The position numbers and the translations under genes were made by a program. The notes below the pieces were generated by a model. That model had not been told where the DNA came from. It saw nothing but the letters and a program-made list of their open reading frames with translations, and did no database searches. A DNA stretch of 24,587 nt. Source: an uncultured Oscillospiraceae bacterium (GTDB lineage: Bacteria > Bacillota > Clostridia > Oscillospirales > Acutalibacteraceae). Below, piece by piece: positions 6,624-14,552 of this stretch (positions within the stretch are counted from its first letter, which is position 1; every line of letters starts with the position of its first letter). Where the stretch lies: assembly GCA_900547305.1 (NCBI GenBank), contig URGH01000036.1:1-24587 (forward strand), given 5' to 3'.

Positions 6624-7469
6624 TCAACCCGCTATAAGAAAATATGCTATAACTATTACGCCGAGCGCTATGCGGTAGTAACCGAACAGCGAGAAATCGT
6701 GACGGCGAACATAGCTGATAAGGAATTTTATTGCGATAACCGACACAATAAACGAGGTGAGCGTTCCCACAGCCAAAACGGCAAGCTCCATACCCGTAAA
6801 CGTAAAGCCGAATTTTAAAAGCTTTATAAGGCTTGCGCCGAACATAACGGGAACTGCCAAAAAGAAGCTGAACTCCGCCCCCGCAACGCGCGAAACGCCG
6901 AGAATCATAGCGCCCAGAATGGTAGAGCCACTGCGCGAAGTGCCCGGAATTAAGGAAAGCGCCTGAAAGCAACCTATTAAAAGCGCGGTTTTATAGGAAA
7001 GCTCGGGTATGCTGTTTACCTTAGGCTTGCGGTTTTTATTCATTTTTTCTATTACGATAAACAAAACACCGTAAACTATAAGCGCGGCGGAAACCACCTG
7101 CCAATTGTGGAAATGCTTTTCAAAATAATTATCAAACGGAATACCGACGATTGCCGCCGGCAGCATTGCCGCAATTACCTTGAACCACATATCCATAACG
7201 TCCTTTTTAATTAAGCCGTTACCCTTTGTTATGTAATTATAGCCCTTAGTTTTATCGGCGGTAAAGGGCCACATTTTGTTCCAGAAAATAACCACCACGG
7301 CGAGTATCGCGCCCAGCTGAATAACAACGTTGAACATCTCCATAAATTCATCCGTCATTCCGAGTTTTATAAACTCGTCGGCAATAATAAGATGTCCCGT
7401 GCTGCTTATGGGCAGCCACTCGGTAATACCCTCAATAATTCCTAAAATAATTGACTTAATAATATCCAT
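6624..7469 (-). CDS. uppP: Undecaprenyl-diphosphate phosphatase UppP/BacA
   Basis: UppP removes the terminal phosphate from undecaprenyl diphosphate in the membrane to recycle the lipid carrier for peptidoglycan and wall polymers. It also raises bacitracin resistance. The 281-residue protein is highly hydrophobic, with several transmembrane segments. It has both family signatures: EGITEWLPISSTGHLI near the N terminus (about 13-28) and PGTSRSGSTI further on. The frame is open upstream to 8021, but the ATG at 7469 gives the canonical MDIIKSIILGIIEG start behind a GGGGG stretch with a short 4-nt spacing. No convincing promoter was seen in the inverted-repeat-rich region upstream. Confidence 0.96.
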   Translation of the reverse strand: MDIIKSIILGIIEGITEWLPISSTGHLIIADEFIKLGMTDEFMEMFNVVIQLGAILAVVVIFWNKMWPFTADKTKGYNYITKGNGLIKKDVMDMWFKVIAAMLPAAIVGIPFDNYFEKHFHNWQVVSAALIVYGVLFIVIEKMNKNRKPKVNSIPELSYKTALLIGCFQALSLIPGTSRSGSTILGAMILGVSRVAGAEFSFFLAVPVMFGASLIKLLKFGFTFTGMELAVLAVGTLTSFIVSVIAIKFLISYVRRHDFSLFGYYRIALGVIVIAYFLIAG

Positions 7470-7526
7470 AATTCCCCCAAAGCACTTAAGACAAGCAGTC
7501 AGTAATAAGCTAAAAAATCTATTTTT

Positions 7527-7617
7527 GCGGCGGAACGCCGCATTATTTGTTTTTCCGCTGACAGGTGCGGCGGAAAAACACCTTATAAGCGGAAAAATGC
7601 CGTTTAAGCATTTTTCC
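7527..7617. repeat. Cluster of three perfect inverted repeats between glgA and uppP
   Basis: Three consecutive hairpins have perfect arms: GCGGCG/CGCCGC (7527-7541, 3-nt loop), TGTTTTTCCGC/GCGGAAAAACA (7548-7580, 11-nt loop) and GGAAAAATGC/GCATTTTTCC (7591-7617, 7-nt loop). The second and third share the string GCGGAAAAA. They occupy the 268-bp gap with the repeat at 7647-7723. They may end the glg transcript, form a uppP leader, or be mobile repeat debris. No open frame of note is present. Confidence 0.6.
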
Positions 7618-7646
7618 AAGAATACCGAGGTGGTATTGGCGGGGAT

Positions 7647-7723
7647 GGAGTGCAGTCCGGAAATCTTTGATTTTCGAGCGAACGGCATTCCCGTCCAAAA
7701 GCGTGGCGAAAAATCGACACGCT
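7647..7723 (+). repeat. Structured intergenic repeat, copy A
   Basis: This 77-bp sequence is closely related to the reverse complement of 24445-24518. Shared blocks are GGAGTGCAGTC, then a hairpin, then GCGAACGG-ATTCCCGTCCAA, then a hairpin with arms AGCGTGGCGA and TCGACACGCT. The first hairpin differs between copies but still pairs (CGGAAATC/GATTTTCG here). It lies between the glgA stop and the hairpin cluster. On the minus strand its last hairpin is followed by TTTT and may help end the glg transcript. Confidence 0.75.
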
Positions 7724-7737
7724 GATATAAGGTTACT

Positions 7738-9156
7738 TCATTTACCTGCAAGCTCCTTATATAACCTGATATACGCGTTTGCGGAAATGCCCCAGCTGTT
7801 ATCGCACCGCATACCTCTTTTGCGCAGAATATCCCATCCCGCCTTATCATCGTAGCCTGCAAGTGCGCGCCAGACCGCGTTTTCCATCTCGTGCGCGTTA
7901 TAGTTTTTAAAGGTAAATCCGTTGCCATCACCGTCGCCGCTGTCGGATACGGTATCGTTAAGCCCGCCCGTTTCACGCACAATCGGCACTGTGCCGTAGC
8001 GAAGCGCAACCATTTGTGCAAGTCCGCACGGCTCTGTTTGGCTGGGCATTAAGAACATATCCGCTCCCGCATATATTTTATGCGCAAGCTGCGGATTAAA
8101 GCCCAATTTCAGCGCAACCTTATCGGGGTGATTTTGCGCGGCGTTATGGAAAAATGTTTCAAATTCCCACTCGCCGGAGCCTAAAATGACGAATTTCAGA
8201 TCCGCCTTTAAAAGCTCCTCAAAAACGCATTTCACAAGGTCAAGCCCCTTGTGCTTTACAAGGCGCGTTACAATGCCTATAACGGGCGCGTCGGTTTCGG
8301 GCAAGCCCATTTCCTTTAAAAGCATTTTCTTATTATAAGCCTTATTTTTCAGTTCGTCAACAGAATAATTTTTATAAATCAAATTATCTCTTTCTGGGTT
8401 GTAAACATCATAGTCAATTCCGTTTACAATGCCCGTAAGCTTATAGGTAAACTGCTTTAAAATATTATCAAGCCCGTTTGAATAATAAGGCTCCAATATT
8501 TCGCGCGCATAGGTGGGAGATACGGTTGTAACCTTATCGGCGCACTGTATAGCGCCCTTCATAAGATTAACGCAGCCGTCGTACTCAACAAGGCTTTCCG
8601 ATTCATACGGCAGCCCCAAAACATCGCCCGTAAGCTCGTGACCGTACTTGCCCTGGTACTGTATGTTGTGAATTGTGAAAACGGTTTTTATATTGCGGTA
8701 TAAATCGTTATTGCGGTATATCGTATCAAGATATACCGGCACCATAGCCGTCTGCCAGTCGTTGCAGTGTATAATATCAGGCGTAAAGCCTATGTGGGGT
8801 ATAATATCAAGCACCGCGCGGGAGAAGAACGCAAAGCGCTCGGCATCATCGTAATGACCGTAAAGCCCGTCTCGCTTGAAATAATATTGGTTATCTATAA
8901 AGTAGTAAATAACGCCGTCCATATGGGCTTCGAATATTCCGCAATACTGCCGCCGCCATGCAACAGAAACGGTTATACTACAGATAAAGCTCATTTTTTC
9001 GCGCAGCTCATCCGGAATGCAGCTGTAAAGCGGCATAACAATGCGGCAGCCCACAAGCCTTTTTCTGAGCGCCTTGGGCAACGCGCCGGCAACGTCCGCC
9101 AGTCCCCCTGACATTGCAAATGGATAAGCCTCGCTTGAAGCAAATAATACTTTCAT
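7738..9156 (-). CDS. glgA: Glycogen synthase GlgA (GT5)
   Basis: GlgA transfers glucose from ADP-glucose to the non-reducing end of an alpha-1,4-glucan. The protein has 472 residues, typical for bacterial GT5 enzymes. It shows the N-terminal SGGLADVAGALPKAL segment, the TRLVKHKGLDL motif (Arg298, Lys303) and PSQTEPCGLAQ with Glu375, matching E. coli Glu377. Position 15, the lysine of the ADP-glucose-binding KTGGL motif in E. coli, is methionine here (PFAMSGGL). The start at 9156 has AGGAG with 6-7 nt spacing. It lies 18 bp after glgD and is the last gene of glgB-C-D-A. Confidence 0.97.
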   Translation of the reverse strand: MKVLFASSEAYPFAMSGGLADVAGALPKALRKRLVGCRIVMPLYSCIPDELREKMSFICSITVSVAWRRQYCGIFEAHMDGVIYYFIDNQYYFKRDGLYGHYDDAERFAFFSRAVLDIIPHIGFTPDIIHCNDWQTAMVPVYLDTIYRNNDLYRNIKTVFTIHNIQYQGKYGHELTGDVLGLPYESESLVEYDGCVNLMKGAIQCADKVTTVSPTYAREILEPYYSNGLDNILKQFTYKLTGIVNGIDYDVYNPERDNLIYKNYSVDELKNKAYNKKMLLKEMGLPETDAPVIGIVTRLVKHKGLDLVKCVFEELLKADLKFVILGSGEWEFETFFHNAAQNHPDKVALKLGFNPQLAHKIYAGADMFLMPSQTEPCGLAQMVALRYGTVPIVRETGGLNDTVSDSGDGDGNGFTFKNYNAHEMENAVWRALAGYDDKAGWDILRKRGMRCDNSWGISANAYIRLYKELAGK

Positions 9157-9174
9157 TTCTTTCTCCTATCTGTT

Positions 9175-10293
9175 TTAAAGCGCTTGATTTTTCTTTATAA
9201 AGAAGCTCTTGGCGGCAGTGCCTTTCAGCACCATTCCCGCCCCTACCGAAGCGTTTTTATCGGCAATAACGTTCACAAGCTGCGCACCCTCGCCTACCGC
9301 GGTTTCCTGCATTAAAATGCAGTTTTCCACAACCGCGTCCTTTTCAACGGTAACACCCCTGAAAATAATACTGTTGCGCACGGTGCCGTTTATAACGCAG
9401 CCGTCGGCTATAAAGCAGTTTTTAACAACCGCCTTTGTGCCGTTGCGGGTGGGCATATCGTCGCGGGTCTTTGTAAATATGGGGCGTTCCTTATTGAAAA
9501 GCATAGAGCGAACGTCCTTATTGAGCAGGTCCATACTCGCCTTATAATAAGCCTCGGTGCTGTCAAGCACGGCGGCATAAGCCTTGTGCTCGTAGCCGTA
9601 AATTCTGAGTTTATCAACTTTTTTTGCCAAAACGTCCCTTGCAAAGCTTACCTCGCCCTCGTCGTGCGCGTCGTTTATAAGGGTGAGCAGCAGCTCGCGC
9701 GAAATAATAATTAAGCCTATGCAAAAATCGGTCTCGTTTTTGCTTTCAATATCAAATTTCAGCTTTTTTATTCTGCCGCCGCGCCCTATTTCGGGGAACA
9801 TTGTGTCGGCGCAGTTTATAGGCGGCTTTGCGGAGCGGTAGGCTAAAGTAACGTCCGCGCCGTTCTCGATATGTTTATCAACCGCGGCGGAAATATCAAT
9901 ATTTGAAATAACGTCCGCATTGCATATTACAATATAATCCGCCTTGCAGCGGTCTATATAATCCCGTGCGCCGTAAAGTGCGTCCACCGTGCCGTTGTAG
10001 CGTTTGACGCCGCTTGTAAGGTAGGGCGGCAAAAGGTACAGCCCACCGCTTTTGCGGTCTAAATCCCAGTAAACGCCGCTGCCCACATGGTCCATAAGCG
10101 AACGGTAATTTTCCTTTGTGATAATGCCCACGCTCGAAATGCCTGCGTTCACAAGGTTTGAAAGCGGGAAATCTATAAGGCGGTAGCGCGCGCCGAAGGG
10201 TACCGACGCCATTGAGCGCTTTGCCGTCAGCTTTTTAAGCAGATCGTCGTTAATATTTGCGAAAACAAGTCCCGCAACTGCCGATGCTCTCAT
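9175..10293 (-). CDS. glgD: GlgD, regulatory subunit of ADP-glucose pyrophosphorylase
   Basis: This 372-residue GlgC paralogue is the Firmicute GlgD subunit, known to pair with GlgC and modulate its activity. It keeps the nucleotidyltransferase fold (ARYRLIDFPLSN) and a C-terminal left-handed beta-helix of hexapeptide repeats. The catalytic GGxGxRLxxLT loop is replaced by ANINDDLLKKLT and the EKPxNP lysine motif is missing. The SGDHIYKMDY segment of GlgC reads as NADVISNID here, retaining one aspartate. These losses indicate a non-catalytic or weakly catalytic partner. The start at 10293 has a strong GGAGGGGGAG-type site and overlaps the glgC stop as ATGA, consistent with equal production of the two subunits. 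Confidence 0.95.
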   Translation of the reverse strand: MRASAVAGLVFANINDDLLKKLTAKRSMASVPFGARYRLIDFPLSNLVNAGISSVGIITKENYRSLMDHVGSGVYWDLDRKSGGLYLLPPYLTSGVKRYNGTVDALYGARDYIDRCKADYIVICNADVISNIDISAAVDKHIENGADVTLAYRSAKPPINCADTMFPEIGRGGRIKKLKFDIESKNETDFCIGLIIISRELLLTLINDAHDEGEVSFARDVLAKKVDKLRIYGYEHKAYAAVLDSTEAYYKASMDLLNKDVRSMLFNKERPIFTKTRDDMPTRNGTKAVVKNCFIADGCVINGTVRNSIIFRGVTVEKDAVVENCILMQETAVGEGAQLVNVIADKNASVGAGMVLKGTAAKSFFIKKNQAL

Positions 10294-11504
10294 ATTCTCT
10301 CCCCCTCCTTAACATTTTCGGTAATCATTTTATCGGGGCTAATGACGGCGTTTTTCCCGACTGTCAGGTTATCGCCTATAACGGTAATTCCCCAGTTTTC
10401 GGTGCCTGCAACGGCGGGGTCTGCGCCCACCTCCGCGTTTTCTTCAATCACCGCGTTTTCCGCAATTATGGAATAGCGCACCCTTGCGCCTTTTTTAATA
10501 ACCGCGCCCGGCATTACAAGCGAATATTCAACCGTTGCGCCTTTTTCAACTGTAACGTTTTCAAAAAGAATTGAATAGTCAAGCGTTCCGTAAACCTCGC
10601 AGCCGTCGGTTATAAGCGAATTTTCAACCTCGGCGGAATCGGATATATACTGCGGCGGCATACCCGTGGTTCTTGAATAAATGCGCCAGTTCTGGTCGGC
10701 TAAATTAAGGTCGATTTTGGGGTTTAACAAATCAAGGTTTGCTTCCCACAGCGAATTTACAGTGCCCACGTCCTTCCAATAATCGTCAAACCTGTATACA
10801 CGCATATTTTCGCCCGCGTTAAGCATTGCGGGAATAACGTCCTTGCCGAAATCGTTTGATGAATTGGGGTTCTGCTCGTCCTCGGTAAGGTATTTTTTAA
10901 GCTTATCCCAGCTGAAAACATAAATGCCCATTGAGGCTAAGTTGCTTTTCGGGTTTTTCGGCTTTTCCTCAAATTCGTAAATAGTGCCGTCCTCGCGGGT
11001 GTTCATAATTCCGAAACGCGAAGCCTCTTCATGCGGCACTTCAAGCACGGCTATGGTGCAAGCGGCTTTGTTTTCAATATGTTCATTTATCATTTTTGAG
11101 TAATCCATTTTATAAATATGATCGCCCGAAAGCACCAGCACAACCTCGGGGTCATAGCGCTCTATAAATTCAAGGTTCTGATAAATGGCATTTGCCGTGC
11201 CCTTGTACCAGTCGCCGCCCTGCTGACCCCGGTACGGCGGCAGAATATGCACCCCGCCGTTTGTGCGGTCAAGATCCCACGGCTTGCCCGAGCCTACATA
11301 ATCGTTAAGCTCCAGCGGCTTATACTGGGTAAGTATTCCCACCGTGTCAATTCCGGAATTTGCGCAGTTTGAAAGCGGAAAATCAATTATTCGGTACTTT
11401 CCGCCATAGGGAACGGCAGGCTTGGCTATTTTAGCGGTAAGCACGCCCAACCGACTGCCCTGACCGCCCGCCAAAAGCATTGCAACACATTTTTTGCTGT
11501 TCAA
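10290..11504 (-). CDS. glgC: Glucose-1-phosphate adenylyltransferase GlgC
   Basis: GlgC makes ADP-glucose from ATP and glucose-1-phosphate, the committed step of bacterial glycogen synthesis. The protein has 404 residues. It shows the nucleotide-binding loop GGQGSRLGVLT (13-23), YRIIDFPLSN, the catalytic-site SGDHIYKMDY, the glucose-1-phosphate lysine motif FEEKPKNP and a C-terminal beta-helix. The start is a TTG at 11504, giving MNSKKCVAML as in relatives. A GGGAG site precedes it by about 9 nt. The open frame runs 6 codons further to another TTG that would sit upstream of that site. It lies 62 bp after glgB, with no clear promoter in the gap, and overlaps glgD by 4 nt. Confidence 0.96.
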   Translation of the reverse strand: MNSKKCVAMLLAGGQGSRLGVLTAKIAKPAVPYGGKYRIIDFPLSNCANSGIDTVGILTQYKPLELNDYVGSGKPWDLDRTNGGVHILPPYRGQQGGDWYKGTANAIYQNLEFIERYDPEVVLVLSGDHIYKMDYSKMINEHIENKAACTIAVLEVPHEEASRFGIMNTREDGTIYEFEEKPKNPKSNLASMGIYVFSWDKLKKYLTEDEQNPNSSNDFGKDVIPAMLNAGENMRVYRFDDYWKDVGTVNSLWEANLDLLNPKIDLNLADQNWRIYSRTTGMPPQYISDSAEVENSLITDGCEVYGTLDYSILFENVTVEKGATVEYSLVMPGAVIKKGARVRYSIIAENAVIEENAEVGADPAVAGTENWGITVIGDNLTVGKNAVISPDKMITENVKEGERI

Positions 11505-11566
11505 AAATAACACTCCCGTCAACTAATATAGTACAAGTTATAAATACTTGCTTTCTTAAAAAAATA

Positions 11567-13432
11567 TTACTTTTTATCCCTGCTCGCCGGAACGCGGTAA
11601 TAGCTTACCGACATAGCGGGAATTTCAAGCGCAACCGAATTTTCATAGCCGTGCATAGGCACTTTTTCGGATTTATAGCTCTTTGCTGTGTGCGTTTTTC
11701 CGCCGAATTTTTCATCATCCGAGCAGAAAACGCGCCTGTAACTGCCCGCGCGGGGCACGCCTATGCGGTAGTTTTCTCGCGCCACTGGTACAAAATTACA
11801 AACCGTTATAATTTCATTACCCGATTTATCAATTCTTCTGAACGATATAATGCTCTGGCGGTTATCGTCGTTTGAAATCCAGCTGAAACCGTCCCACGAA
11901 TAATCAATTTCCCAAAGTTCGGGCGATTTAAGGTAGAATTTATTAAGATGCGCCACATAGCTCTGCATATTTTTATGCGCGTCATAATCGAGCAGCAGCC
12001 AGTCAAGCCCGTTTTTGTAGTTCCACTCAATAAACTGCGCAAACTCCTGCCCCATAAACAGCAGCTTTTTGCCGGGGTGGACCATCATATAAGTATAAAA
12101 CGCCTTGAGCGAGGCAAACTTCATATCGTATTCGCCGGGCATTTTTTCTATCATAGAGCATTTTCCGTGCACCACCTCGTCGTGCGAAATGGGAAGAATA
12201 AAGTTTTCGGAAAACGCATAGAAAAACGAGAATGTAAGGCAATCGTGATTATCCTTGCGGAAAAGCGGGTCAAGCGACATATAGCGGAGCATATCGTTCA
12301 TCCAGCCCATATTCCACTTAAAGTTAAAGCCCAGCCCGCCCGTGTGCGGCGGCTTTGTTACAAGCGGCCACGCCGTTGATTCCTCGGCAATCATCATAAC
12401 AGAGGGGTCTGCGCCGAACGCTGCGGTGTTAACATCCTTTAAAAACTGCACTGCCTCAAGGTTTTCTCTGCCGCCGTAGGAATTGGGCACCCACTCGCCG
12501 CCCTGTCTGCCGTAATCAAGATACAGCATTGAGGCAACCGCGTCTACCCGCAGCCCGTCAATATGGTATTCCTTAATCCAAAACACGGCGCTTGAAATTA
12601 AAAAGCTGCGAACCTCGGGCTTTCCGTAATCGAAAACCACCGTTCCCCATTCCTTATGCTCGCCCTTGCGGGGGTCGGCGTATTCATAGCAGGGCGTGCC
12701 GTCAAAACGGTAAAGCCCGAATTCATCCCGCGGGAAATGCGCGGGTACCCAGTCAAGAATTACGCCTATGCCGCTTTCGTGCATAATATCGACAAACTTT
12801 TTAAAATCATCGGGCGTACCGTAGCGCGAGGTCGGGGCAAAATACCCCGAGACCTGATACCCCCAAGAGCCCTCATACGGGTACTCAGTAATCGGCATAA
12901 GCTCAGCATGTGTATAGTTCATTTTCTTCATGTACTTTGAAAGCTCGCGCGCCAGAGTGACATAATCGTAGGTGTTGCCGTCCGCAAAGTGTTTCCACGA
13001 GCCGGCGTGAACCTCGTATATATTCACGGGGGATTCGTAAATATTGCATTTGCGGCGCTTTTCCTGCCACTCGCCGTCGTTCCAATCATAATCGGAAAAA
13101 TACAGCTTTGAAGCGTTTGCGGGCGCGGTCTCAAAATGCCGCGCATACGGATCTGATTTTAAAACCGTAGCGCCGTCAGGTCCTATTACGGCATATTTAT
13201 ACACTGCGTAGTTTTTAAGCCCCGGTATTTTAATTTCCCAAATTCCGCCGTCCTTTTTATTCATAGGGTCAGCGGATACATCCCATTCGTTAAAATCCCC
13301 TACAACCGAAACAGCCGCGGCATTCGGCGCCCAAACCCTGAAAAGCGTTTTGCCCTTTTCGGAAAACGCGCCCAAATATTTATAAGCGTCCGAAGCGCCT
13401 GCTGATGAAAATGCTTTTAAAAATTCCTTCAT
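11567..13432 (-). CDS. glgB: 1,4-alpha-glucan branching enzyme GlgB (GH13)
   Basis: GlgB cuts alpha-1,4-glucan chains and rejoins them through alpha-1,6 branches. The 621-residue protein has an N-terminal CBM48 domain (about 20-110, FRVWAPNAAAVSVVGDFNEW), a GH13 barrel and an all-beta C-terminal domain. Catalytic residues are Asp297 (GLRVDAV), Glu350 (MIAEEST) and Asp418 (ISHDEV). It lacks the extra N-terminal module of E. coli GlgB, which makes it shorter, as is common in Firmicutes. The ATG at 13432 has AGAGGTG about 6 nt upstream. It is the first gene of the glg operon, behind its own strong promoter. Confidence 0.96.
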   Translation of the reverse strand: MKEFLKAFSSAGASDAYKYLGAFSEKGKTLFRVWAPNAAAVSVVGDFNEWDVSADPMNKKDGGIWEIKIPGLKNYAVYKYAVIGPDGATVLKSDPYARHFETAPANASKLYFSDYDWNDGEWQEKRRKCNIYESPVNIYEVHAGSWKHFADGNTYDYVTLARELSKYMKKMNYTHAELMPITEYPYEGSWGYQVSGYFAPTSRYGTPDDFKKFVDIMHESGIGVILDWVPAHFPRDEFGLYRFDGTPCYEYADPRKGEHKEWGTVVFDYGKPEVRSFLISSAVFWIKEYHIDGLRVDAVASMLYLDYGRQGGEWVPNSYGGRENLEAVQFLKDVNTAAFGADPSVMMIAEESTAWPLVTKPPHTGGLGFNFKWNMGWMNDMLRYMSLDPLFRKDNHDCLTFSFFYAFSENFILPISHDEVVHGKCSMIEKMPGEYDMKFASLKAFYTYMMVHPGKKLLFMGQEFAQFIEWNYKNGLDWLLLDYDAHKNMQSYVAHLNKFYLKSPELWEIDYSWDGFSWISNDDNRQSIISFRRIDKSGNEIITVCNFVPVARENYRIGVPRAGSYRRVFCSDDEKFGGKTHTAKSYKSEKVPMHGYENSVALEIPAMSVSYYRVPASRDKK

Positions 13433-13462
13433 AATGCACCTCTTAACGTAATTAACACATAT

Positions 13463-13491
13463 ATTATAGCAGTATTAAAGGCAATTATCAA
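13463..13491 (-). promoter_or_regulatory. Promoter of the glgBCDA operon
   Basis: On the minus strand TTGATA (13486-13491), a 17-bp spacer and TATAAT (13463-13468) form a near-consensus sigma-A promoter, with TGC directly before the -10 as an extended element. The predicted start near 13456 gives a leader of about 24 nt to the glgB ATG. No obvious operator was seen. Confidence 0.87.
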
Positions 13492-13520
13492 GTCATTTTT
13501 GTTAAATCTCCGAAACAAAT

Positions 13521-13572
13521 ATAAAAAATATATGTCGGTATTTGTGAATACGCAACAAATATCGACATATAT
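13521..13572 (-). terminator. Strong intrinsic terminator after transketolase
   Basis: On the minus strand 18-nt arms (13572-13555 and 13545-13528) pair with a single mismatch around a 9-nt loop, and TTTTTTAT follows immediately. It lies about 20 nt beyond the stop of the transketolase C half and upstream of the glgB promoter, ending the long mutL-to-transketolase run. The plus side lacks a T-run, so it appears unidirectional. Confidence 0.9.
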
Positions 13573-13591
13573 TTACACATAAAGCAAATAT

Positions 13592-14539
13592 TTACTTTTT
13601 AAGCGCCAATGCTTTTTTGGCTTTTTCCGCAATATTTACGGCGCGCAAGCCGAACTCATCAAGCAGCTTGGGTGCAGGTCCCGAATGACCGAATACATCA
13701 TAAACGCCGAGCTTCAGCACCGGAACAGGATAATTTTCGGAAAGCAGCTCCGAAACAGCGCCGCCGAGCCCGCCTATAACCGAATGTTCCTCTGCGGTAA
13801 CAACAGCGCCCGTTTCCTTAGCCGCCTTTAAAATAATATCGTTATCAAGCGGCTTTATTGTATGAATGTTTATAACGCGCGCGTTTATGCCCTCGTTTTT
13901 AAGCAGTTCGTGAGCCTCTAACGCCTCGTTTACCATAAGACCCGTAGCAACTATTGTAACATCGTTACCCTCGCGCAGTTCTACACCCTTGCCTACTTCA
14001 AACTTATAATCGTCGCCGAATATAACCGGAACGGCAAGTCTGCCGAAACGCATATAAACGGGTCCGTCAATTTCCAGCGCGGCTCTTACCGCCTTTTTAG
14101 CCTCAGTTTCGTCCGCCGGGTTTATAATAGTCATTCCCGGAATTGTGCGCATAAGGGCTATATCTTCGCAGCACTGGTGGGTAGCACCGTCCTCACCGAC
14201 GGAAATTCCCGCGTGGGTCGCGCCTATAATAACGTTAAGGTGGGGGTAACCTACCGAGTTTCTAACCTGCTCAAAAGCCCTGCCCGCCGCAAACATTGCA
14301 AACGAGCTGCAAATTACCTTTTTACCCGTAGCCGCTATACCTGCTGCAATGCCTATCATATCAGCCTCGGCAATACCGCAATCGTAAAATCTTTCGGGGT
14401 ACGCCTTTTTAAACATACCGGTCTGCGTAGCGGCGGCTAAGTCCGCGTCCAAAACCACAAAATCGTCTCTTTCAGCGCCAAGCTCAACCAAAGCGCTGCC
14501 GAAGCCTGCGCGTGTTGCAACCTTTTTAATTTCTGCCAT
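13592..14539 (-). CDS. Transketolase, C-terminal subunit
   Basis: This is the pyrimidine-binding and C-terminal half of a transketolase, which moves two-carbon units between sugar phosphates in the pentose phosphate pathway. In Firmicutes and archaea the enzyme is often split into two polypeptides, as here. The 315-residue chain includes the catalytic glutamate region YDCGIAEADMIGIAAG, the FAMFAAGRAFEQVRNS segment and the C-terminal domain with GLGGAVSELL. The ATG at 14539 has an AGGAGGGG site that overlaps the stop of the N-terminal subunit gene 13 nt away, which favours matched synthesis. It is the last gene before the strong terminator. Confidence 0.94.
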   Translation of the reverse strand: MAEIKKVATRAGFGSALVELGAERDDFVVLDADLAAATQTGMFKKAYPERFYDCGIAEADMIGIAAGIAATGKKVICSSFAMFAAGRAFEQVRNSVGYPHLNVIIGATHAGISVGEDGATHQCCEDIALMRTIPGMTIINPADETEAKKAVRAALEIDGPVYMRFGRLAVPVIFGDDYKFEVGKGVELREGNDVTIVATGLMVNEALEAHELLKNEGINARVINIHTIKPLDNDIILKAAKETGAVVTAEEHSVIGGLGGAVSELLSENYPVPVLKLGVYDVFGHSGPAPKLLDEFGLRAVNIAEKAKKALALKK

Positions 14540-14552
14540 TATATTCCCCTCC

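Noticed and set aside
7486..7501. TTAAGACAAGCAGTCA near uppP, 15 of 16 matching the minus strand at 3778-3763
   Set aside because: One copy is part of the isc terminator arm. A single short match between two sites is too weak to call a repeat family.
7470..8021. Upstream extension of the uppP frame by 184 codons
   Set aside because: The extension runs through repeats and the 3' end of glgA in another frame. The ATG at 7469 matches the family start.
11505..11566. Possible internal promoter or small hairpin (CAAGT...ACTTG) between glgB and glgC
   Set aside because: The -10-like strings lack a matching -35 and the stem is only 5 bp. Co-transcription from the glgB promoter is simpler.
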